Source of the DNA: Pseudocitrobacter vendiensis
Lineage (GTDB): Bacteria > Pseudomonadota > Gammaproteobacteria > Enterobacterales > Enterobacteriaceae
Assembly: GCF_943590815.1 (NCBI RefSeq)
Contig: NZ_CALSBS010000006.1
Span: 1 to 64,000, forward strand
DNA: 64,000 bases
Direction: 5' to 3'
Shown piece after piece: positions 58,347 through 64,000 of this stretch; position 1 is the stretch's first letter, and the number at the start of each line of letters is the position of its first letter. The notes under the pieces are model-generated. The model did not search any database, had not been told where the DNA came from, and saw nothing but the letters and a program-made list of their open reading frames with translations. Position numbers and translations under genes: made by a program.

Positions 58347-59213
58347 ATGGCTGGATATGATTCCCGCACCGGAGGCCTTTTGGCCTCCACCTGGGTCGGA
58401 TATTCACTTGTATTCTGGTTTTATCCTTTGGCCTGGTTGGCAGTACTTAGCGTGACCCAATGGCAGTTTATTGGCACACCGAAATTCACCGGCCTGCAGA
58501 ACTTAATTGGCGTAATGCAGGATAAACTCTTTTGGCAATCCATGTGGAACGTGTGCCGTTTTATAATGTGGTATTTGCCGATTGTATTTATTTCATCAAT
58601 GTTATTTGCGGCGGGCCTTAAGAAAATTAAGTACGGTAAATCGTTTATTGCCCTCAGTTTTCTTTTGGCCAATATTTCGTCGGGTGTGGCTTACTCCATC
58701 GTTTTTTCTAAATTGTTTAGCGAGTACGGGCCGGTGAATCAATTTTTACGTGAATGGTTGGGCGTTTCAGTTCCCTGGTTTACCAACCCGGACTGTGCGA
58801 TGTTATCCATTGCGCTAATCGTTACGTGGAAATTTGTGGGTTATTATGGGCTCATACTTTATTCCGGCATGCTGGCTATTCCGAAGGATATTTACAGTGC
58901 GGCGTTATTAGACAAAACCGGGAAATTTAAACAAAGTTGGGCAATCACCTTACCGATGATGAACGCGCAAATCGTGATGGTGGTGGTGCTGGCAATGACC
59001 GTGGCTTTTGCCATCTTCACCGAACCGTACCTGATTACCGGCGGCGGCCCGCTGAACAGCACCACCAGCCCGATGGTGGTGATGTATGAAGTGGCGTTCC
59101 AGAAAATGAAACCCACCTGGGCGGCAACCATGTCGATTATTGTGGCGGCATGCAGCTTCCTGGCGATCTGGATCTTCCGCAAACTGTACGAAAAAAATAT
59201 CGAGATTGTGTGA
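58347..59213 (+). CDS. Sugar ABC transporter permease 1
   Basis: A 288-residue MalF-type permease with about six helices. The coupling loop is YSAALLDKTGKFKQSWAITLP (about 187-207), where the usual EAA reads SAA. It abuts the next gene with no gap. Confidence 0.9.
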   Translation: MAGYDSRTGGLLASTWVGYSLVFWFYPLAWLAVLSVTQWQFIGTPKFTGLQNLIGVMQDKLFWQSMWNVCRFIMWYLPIVFISSMLFAAGLKKIKYGKSFIALSFLLANISSGVAYSIVFSKLFSEYGPVNQFLREWLGVSVPWFTNPDCAMLSIALIVTWKFVGYYGLILYSGMLAIPKDIYSAALLDKTGKFKQSWAITLPMMNAQIVMVVVLAMTVAFAIFTEPYLITGGGPLNSTTSPMVVMYEVAFQKMKPTWAATMSIIVAACSFLAIWIFRKLYEKNIEIV

Positions 59214-60041
59214 ATGAAAAAGCTCACTCCCTTGAGTCTTGTAATACACGCGCTGATGTTTCTGCTGGCGTTAACCTGGCTCTATCCGTTTATCTGGATG
59301 GTCATCTCGTCACTGAAACCGACGGCGGAAATCTATACCACCGGGTTGTTCTCCGGTCATTTGACGCTGGAGAACTACACCTTTTTGTTTGATAACAGCA
59401 ATCGCGCTGATAAACCGTTTTTACGGACATTGTGCAACTCGCTGTTTGTCTCCATCACCATTACCGCCTGCGTGACAATCACTTCCATGCTGGTGGGGTA
59501 TGCGGTGGCAAAAACGGAGTTTCGTGGCAAAAATGCATTTCGTAACCTGTTGATTGTGCAAATGGTCTTCCCGGTATTCATGTTCATTATTCCGCAGTTT
59601 GTACTGATGCGGGAACTGGGGCTTATCAACAGCTATAGCGCGATGATTCTGCCTTATGCCATGAGCGCGTGGGGGATTTTTATGGTGTCGCAAAGCTTTA
59701 AGGGTACGCCAAACGATTATCTCTACGCGGCACGTCTCGATCACGCCAGCCTGTGGGGCATCCTGCGTCATGTCATGATGCCATTGAATAAATCCATTCT
59801 GGCGATTGTCGCGTTGTTCACCTTTTCCAGTTCGTGGGACAACTTCCTGTGGCCGCTTATTGTGATGCGCGAGGTGGACAAAATGCCGTTCTCCGTGCTG
59901 CTGGCGACCTTCAGTAAATCGTATGGCGTTTACCTCGGGCCGGTGCTTGCGGGTTCAGTGGTGCAAATGTTGCCTATCGTCATTCTGTTTATTGTGTTCC
60001 GCAAATACTTCCTTGAAGGGATGTCGTTGTCACTCAAATAA
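59214..60041 (+). CDS. Sugar ABC transporter permease 2
   Basis: A 275-residue MalG-type permease with six helices, the first at about 9-30, and the coupling loop YLYAARLDHASLWGILRHVM near 163-182. Its ATG directly follows the TGA of permease 1. Confidence 0.9.
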   Translation: MKKLTPLSLVIHALMFLLALTWLYPFIWMVISSLKPTAEIYTTGLFSGHLTLENYTFLFDNSNRADKPFLRTLCNSLFVSITITACVTITSMLVGYAVAKTEFRGKNAFRNLLIVQMVFPVFMFIIPQFVLMRELGLINSYSAMILPYAMSAWGIFMVSQSFKGTPNDYLYAARLDHASLWGILRHVMMPLNKSILAIVALFTFSSSWDNFLWPLIVMREVDKMPFSVLLATFSKSYGVYLGPVLAGSVVQMLPIVILFIVFRKYFLEGMSLSLK

Positions 60042-60049
60042 GGTGCGCT

Positions 60050-61633
60050 ATGGAGAGTAAACCGTGGTGGCAGGCGACAACCTGCTATCAAATTTATCTG
60101 CCGTCGTTCTGCGATGGCAATAACGATGGGCTGGGTGATTTCCCTGGCCTTATCTCAAAACTGGATTACCTGCAGTCGCTTGGGATAGGTGCGGTGTGGA
60201 TTACGCCGTTTTATCCATCGCCGCTGGTGGATAACGGCTACGACATCAGCGACTACTGCGCGGTGGATGAACGTTTTGGCGATATGGACGATTTTCGCCA
60301 GTTAGTGGCGGGCTGCCATGCGCGAGGTATTCGCGTCATTATCGATCTGGTGGTGAACCACGTTTCCTCTGAGCATCCCTGGTTTAAAGACGCCTGGAAT
60401 AACCCGGCCAGTCGCTATCGTGATTACTTTATTTTTCGCGACCAGCCCAATAACTGGCAGTCGTTTTTCTCGGGCAGTGCATGGACCGCAGAGCCAGATA
60501 CCGGCCAGTACTATTATCATAAATTTGCGCCGCAGCAGGTTGACCTGAACTGGGCGAATCCGCAGGTCGAGAAAGAGATTCATCGCGTTATTGATTTCTG
60601 GATTGCACAGGGCGTCGATGGATTCCGCTTCGACGTAATTAACTTTCTCACCACAGACGGCGTGCTCGCCGATAACCCGCAAGAAGAAGGGGCTCAGAAG
60701 CACGAATACGATATTAACCAGCCAGGCATTATTACCACCCTGGAACGGCTTTGTCGTTATATCCGCCAGCGGGGGGATTTTTTTCTGATTGGCGAGATTG
60801 GCAGCGACGACTTAGCGGTAATCAAACGTTATCAAAGCCCTACGCTGATGGACGTGGTGTTTAACTTTAACATCGGTAGCCAAAAAACTTTTGATGTCGC
60901 CAGCCTCTACGCGGCGTTGAAGGCCACACTTGAGCAACAGACCGGCCTGCCCACGCTCTTTTTCTCCAGCCACGATATGTCTCGCATGATCAGCCGTTTT
61001 GGCGAAAGCGAGCGGGATACTGCACGTGCGTTGGCGGTATTGGCTCTGCAACTGACCGTCAGCGGTGTACCGTTTATTTTTCAGGGGGAAGAGCTGGGGC
61101 TGACGGACTATCGTGCGCGAAGCGCAGAACAACTGTTTGATATCCAGGGTATCACCCATTATCAAACGGCGCTGGCCGCAGGGAACTCGACTGAAGCGGC
61201 GCTGGCCGTGGCGATGAATCACTCGCGCGATGGCTCGCGAGCCCCCATTCCCTGGCAGGATGCGCCTAATGGCGGCTTCTCATCGGTCGCACCATGGATG
61301 CCGGTTACCGGTGATGTTGCCACGCTTAATGCGCAGGCGCAGCAAGAGGACGCATCATCGCTTTGGCATCAATACCAGCAACTTATCTCGCTGCGTCGTC
61401 GCACCGACGTCTTACACCACGGTCAGCAAGGCCCGTTGATGCTAAGCAATGCGTGCATTTGGTTTTCACGTAGCAGTGCTACCGAACAGGTTTGGGTCGC
61501 AGTCAATTTTGGTGAACCTCTGCCTAACCCGTGGCACGCCATCGAAGCCGACGTTCTCTATGGCGAGGATGTCCCTGAGCTTGCGAAGAATCACTGTTTA
61601 ATTAAAAGGAGAGTTTATGAACAGGCACAGTAA
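60050..61633 (+). CDS. GH13 alpha-glucosidase (predicted alpha-1,6)
   Basis: A 527-residue cytoplasmic GH13 hydrolase without a signal peptide, of the oligo-1,6-glucosidase/alpha-glucosidase group. Region I is DLVVNH (99-104), the nucleophile Asp195 is in GFRFDVINF, acid/base Glu249 in LIGEIG, and Asp309 in SSHDMSR. The residue after the nucleophile is Val196; in GH13 alpha-glucosidases Val here goes with alpha-1,6 linkages and Thr with alpha-1,4. Its 3' end overlaps the GH130 gene by 17 bases. The exact substrate is unknown; transglycosylation or phosphorolysis cannot be excluded from sequence. Confidence 0.85.
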   Translation: MESKPWWQATTCYQIYLPSFCDGNNDGLGDFPGLISKLDYLQSLGIGAVWITPFYPSPLVDNGYDISDYCAVDERFGDMDDFRQLVAGCHARGIRVIIDLVVNHVSSEHPWFKDAWNNPASRYRDYFIFRDQPNNWQSFFSGSAWTAEPDTGQYYYHKFAPQQVDLNWANPQVEKEIHRVIDFWIAQGVDGFRFDVINFLTTDGVLADNPQEEGAQKHEYDINQPGIITTLERLCRYIRQRGDFFLIGEIGSDDLAVIKRYQSPTLMDVVFNFNIGSQKTFDVASLYAALKATLEQQTGLPTLFFSSHDMSRMISRFGESERDTARALAVLALQLTVSGVPFIFQGEELGLTDYRARSAEQLFDIQGITHYQTALAAGNSTEAALAVAMNHSRDGSRAPIPWQDAPNGGFSSVAPWMPVTGDVATLNAQAQQEDASSLWHQYQQLISLRRRTDVLHHGQQGPLMLSNACIWFSRSSATEQVWVAVNFGEPLPNPWHAIEADVLYGEDVPELAKNHCLIKRRVYEQAQ

Positions 61634-62675
61634 TAACCCGCTGATCACCCCGGCAGACATCGTGCCGTCTCTACCTGGCAGGAAGGTGGAATGCGTGTTC
61701 AATACCGGCGTGACCGAATATAACAATGAAATCATTCTGCTGCTGCGGGTCGCGGAAAGCGTGATAAGCCGCGATCCTAATCTGATTATCGTGCCGCTGC
61801 TGGAAAAAACGGATGCGGGCTGGATGGAATCGACCACGTCGTTTGATAGACGTGATGATCGCTATGATTTCAGTGACCCTCGCACCATTGTACTGAAAAG
61901 CGACCCGGCGCAACTCTGGCTGACGTCGATGTCGCATCTGCGGCTGGCACGTAGCTCGGATGGGGTGAATTTCACCATCGACGAACATCCTTTTATTATC
62001 GCCGACACCCAATATGAAGAATTTGGTTGCGAAGACGCGCGTATTACCCAAATCGACGACACCTGGTACATCAATTATTCTGCGGTTTCCTCACTGGGGA
62101 TCTCAACCGCGCTGGCAACAACGCGCGATTTTGTTAGCGTCGAGAAGAAAGGGCTGATTCTGTGCCCGGATAACCGTGACGTTTGTTTCTTCCCGGAAAA
62201 AGTGAATGGCCGCTATATGGCGTTGACCCGCCCGGCTCCGTGTCACTTCGGCCACCCGGAAATCTGGATTTGCGAATCGCCAGATATGCTGCACTGGGGT
62301 AACCATCGCCACCTGCTGGGCCGCTCTGGTGACGAGTGGGATGCGCGCAAGTCCGGCGGCGGTGCGCCGCTGATTAAAACCGAACGCGGTTGGCTGGAAA
62401 TTTACCACGGCGTGGATGCTGACCAGCGATACTGCCTTGGGGCGTTACTCCTCGATCTTAACGATCCCACTAAAATTCTGGCGAAATCACCCGTGCCATT
62501 GCTGGAACCCGCCGCGCCATATGAGCTCGAAGGTTTTTTCGGTAATGTGGTGTTCACCTGCGGTGCACTGATTCGTGATGATGTACTGCATGTCTGGTAC
62601 GGTGCGGCGGATGAGTGTACCGCGCTGGCGACCTGGCCTCTGGATGCCCTCTGGCGTCACCTGAGGCTGGTGTGA
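61617..62675 (+). CDS. GH130 beta-mannoside phosphorylase
   Basis: A 352-residue five-bladed beta-propeller of family GH130. The hallmark FGCEDARIT (Asp about 140) supplies the proton donor, and basic residues that hold phosphate should come from segments such as FSDPRT and RSGDEWDARKSGGG. Characterised members phosphorolyse beta-mannosides to alpha-mannose 1-phosphate, though some GH130 enzymes are hydrolases. AGGAG precedes the ATG. No signal peptide, so it acts on imported sugar. The DUF1861 gene starts on its stop codon. Confidence 0.85.
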   Translation: MNRHSNNPLITPADIVPSLPGRKVECVFNTGVTEYNNEIILLLRVAESVISRDPNLIIVPLLEKTDAGWMESTTSFDRRDDRYDFSDPRTIVLKSDPAQLWLTSMSHLRLARSSDGVNFTIDEHPFIIADTQYEEFGCEDARITQIDDTWYINYSAVSSLGISTALATTRDFVSVEKKGLILCPDNRDVCFFPEKVNGRYMALTRPAPCHFGHPEIWICESPDMLHWGNHRHLLGRSGDEWDARKSGGGAPLIKTERGWLEIYHGVDADQRYCLGALLLDLNDPTKILAKSPVPLLEPAAPYELEGFFGNVVFTCGALIRDDVLHVWYGAADECTALATWPLDALWRHLRLV

Positions 62676-63565
62676 TGGTCGCCAGCGTCAACGAACTCTA
62701 TCAGCGCTATCTTGCGCAACGCACGCCGCGCACCGCTGGGAAAATACGCTTTCACGGCGTGAAAGGCGTGGATATCTACAACCCGTCCGCGCCTTTTCGT
62801 GACGCAAAGAGGTGGCTTATCGCCGCGCGTGTGGAAGCACGCGCGAGCGAAATGTCTGAGGTCTGCTTTTTTGAGTGGGATGGGCTTAACGATGCGTTGC
62901 TGGTGGAGGATGCGCCGCGTTTCGCGCTTCAGGACCCCTTCGTTTGCTGGATAGATAACCAGCGCGTTGTCGGTGGCGTAGAGGTCGAATTTGATGCGCA
63001 TAACCAACCTGTACGCTGGCGCACCCAGTTTTGGGCCGGGCCATCAATTTCCCATATGCGCCTGATGACAAAGGGCCCGTGGGGAATGAAAGATATCCGA
63101 CTGGTCTCTTTGCCAGATGATCGTGTGCTGGTGTTTACCCGGCCCCAGGGGGCCATTGGCGGGCGAGGGATGATTGGCTGGACGATTATTGACACGCTTA
63201 AAGATCTCAATGAGGCGTCGATCGCCAAAGCCACTTTACTGCATCATGTCGATAGTATGGACTGGTGCGGCGTAAACGCAGCGCAGATACTGCCTGACGG
63301 GCGTGTTGAGGTGCTGGCGCATGTCGCCCATTTTGATTCGAAGTTAAACCGTCACTACTATGCGGCGCGGTTTATCTTTGATTATCGCAATGGAGAAAGT
63401 TCGCCAATCGAGATCGTTGCGTGTCGTGATGATTTTCTGCCAGGGGAGAGCAAGCGCGACGATTTGCGTGATGTGGTGTTCCCTGCGGGATGGTTACAGA
63501 TGCCGAAGGGGAGGCTTCTTTTCTGCGGAACAAGCGACTGCGAAGTGCAGTGGCTGGTGTGCTGA
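62675..63565 (+). CDS. DUF1861 family protein, probable propeller enzyme
   Basis: A 296-residue protein of the DUF1861 family, seen in the N-terminal ELYQRYLAQRTPRT and KIRFHGVKGVDIYNPSAPF. Repeated Asp-containing motifs (LQDPFV about 86-91, MKDIRLV 139-144, LRDVVFP 264-270) are spaced like the blades of GH130/GH43 propellers, with GGVEVEF providing acidic residues. No reaction is established. The ATG at 62675 overlaps the GH130 TGA, so translation is coupled. It may be a second glycoside-active enzyme of the pathway. Confidence 0.8.
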   Translation: MVASVNELYQRYLAQRTPRTAGKIRFHGVKGVDIYNPSAPFRDAKRWLIAARVEARASEMSEVCFFEWDGLNDALLVEDAPRFALQDPFVCWIDNQRVVGGVEVEFDAHNQPVRWRTQFWAGPSISHMRLMTKGPWGMKDIRLVSLPDDRVLVFTRPQGAIGGRGMIGWTIIDTLKDLNEASIAKATLLHHVDSMDWCGVNAAQILPDGRVEVLAHVAHFDSKLNRHYYAARFIFDYRNGESSPIEIVACRDDFLPGESKRDDLRDVVFPAGWLQMPKGRLLFCGTSDCEVQWLVC

Positions 63566-63583
63566 ATTGCCGTCTGCTCTCAC

Positions 63584-63695
63584 GTAGGCCCGATAAGCGT
63601 AGCGCATCGGGCATTGTGCAAGACTGCCGGATGCGGCTATGCCTTATCCGGCCTACAAGCGTTATCTTCGTTTGCCGGGCAAGCGCCACCCGGCA
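63584..63695. repeat. BIME: three REP-type palindromes
   Basis: GTAGGCCCGATAAGCGTAGC...GGGCA (63584-63613), TGCCGGATGCGGC...GCCTTATCCGGCCTAC (63625-63655) and TGCCGGG...CCCGGCA (63673-63695) form a mosaic repeat between the convergent sugar operon and ldhA. Confidence 0.9.
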
Positions 63696-63707
63696 AACCG
63701 CGCGCAC

Positions 63708-64000
63708 TTACGCCAGGGCGTTCGGGCAATCTGCGCCTTTGTCGATTTGACGCAGGTTTTCCAGCGTGGTTTCGGAAATACTGGTCAGCGCTTCGGCGGT
63801 CAGAAACGCCTGGTGCCCGGTAAACAACACGTTATGGCAGGCAGACAGGCGGCGGAACACATCGTCCTGAATCACGTCGTTAGACTTATCTTCAAAGAAC
63901 AGATCGCGTTCGTTCTCGTACACATCCATCCCCAGCGAGCCAATCTTCTGATTTTTCAGTGCATCAATGGCGGCCTGAGAATCAATCAGCGCACCACGGC
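63708..64000 (-). CDS. ldhA: D-lactate dehydrogenase, C-terminal part
   Basis: The gene runs off the window; only about the last 97 codons are present. They read SLGMDVYENERDLFFEDKSN, then a catalytic His in FTGHQAFLTAEA, typical of fermentative NADH-linked LdhA of the D-2-hydroxyacid dehydrogenase family. It marks the right border of the inserted sugar cluster, since hslJ and ldhA are neighbours in E. coli. Confidence 0.95.
   Translation of the reverse strand, partial: RGALIDSQAAIDALKNQKIGSLGMDVYENERDLFFEDKSNDVIQDDVFRRLSACHNVLFTGHQAFLTAEALTSISETTLENLRQIDKGADCPNALA

Overview
The window is a chromosomal segment from a member of the Enterobacteriaceae close to Escherichia, Citrobacter or Kosakonia. 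Evidence is the gene order (yciT-yciZ-rnb-yciW-fabI-sapFDCBA-pspFABCD-ycjM to ycjW-ycjXF-tyrR-tpx-ycjG-mpaA-mppA, later zntB-fnrS-dbpA-ttcA, ompN-micC-ydbK-ydbJ-hslJ, then ldhA), the near full-length match of these products to the known families, and REP/BIME elements of the enteric type. I do not assign a species. No rRNA, tRNA, CRISPR array, prophage or intact insertion sequence was seen.

Layout. 1-11 kb is a mostly minus-strand housekeeping block: DeoR regulator YciT, RNase II, YciW, enoyl-ACP reductase FabI, and the peptide ABC transporter SapABCDF. 11-15 kb holds a PrpA/PphA-type phosphatase whose 3' end runs into pspF, then the sigma-54-dependent phage-shock operon pspABCD (no pspE). 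15-28.6 kb is the complete ycj sugar cluster: glucosylglycerate phosphorylase, kojibiose phosphorylase, beta-phosphoglucomutase, three 3-keto-glycoside enzymes, a full ABC importer including an intact ycjV, the porin OmpG and the repressor YcjW. 28.7-37 kb is ycjXF, tyrR, tpx, ycjG, mpaA, mppA. 37-44 kb holds an MHYT-GGDEF-EAL protein, zntB, the sRNA fnrS with its FNR box, dbpA, ttcA and a DUF1398 gene. 44.5-46.8 kb is a small accessory group: a BhsA-like periplasmic protein, a Tat-exported transglutaminase-like protein, and MerT-like and MerP-like metal proteins. 47-53.2 kb is ompN, micC, pyruvate:flavodoxin oxidoreductase, ydbJ and hslJ. 53.3-63.6 kb is a second sugar cluster inserted between hslJ and ldhA, and the window ends inside ldhA.

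The two sugar clusters share a design: ABC import, intracellular phosphorolysis, then a mutase that feeds the sugar 1-phosphate into glycolysis. In the ycj cluster the phosphorylases are GH13 and GH65 types and the mutase is YcjU. In the hslJ-ldhA cluster the phosphorylase is GH130, which in characterised members gives mannose 1-phosphate, and the mutase is a CpsG/ManB-like phosphomannomutase. That pairing, with a GH13 alpha-glucosidase, a DUF1861 protein and a LacI regulator reading two identical palindromic operators, suggests a dedicated pathway for an oligosaccharide containing both mannose and alpha-glucose. It is the best candidate here for an undescribed system.

Compared with the E. 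coli K-12 order as I know it, several genes are missing from their usual places: pdeR, ycjD, ymjA-puu, pspE, the ynaI-uspE-fnr-ogt-abg-smrA-dgcM block and uspF. Whether they lie elsewhere in the genome cannot be seen from this window.
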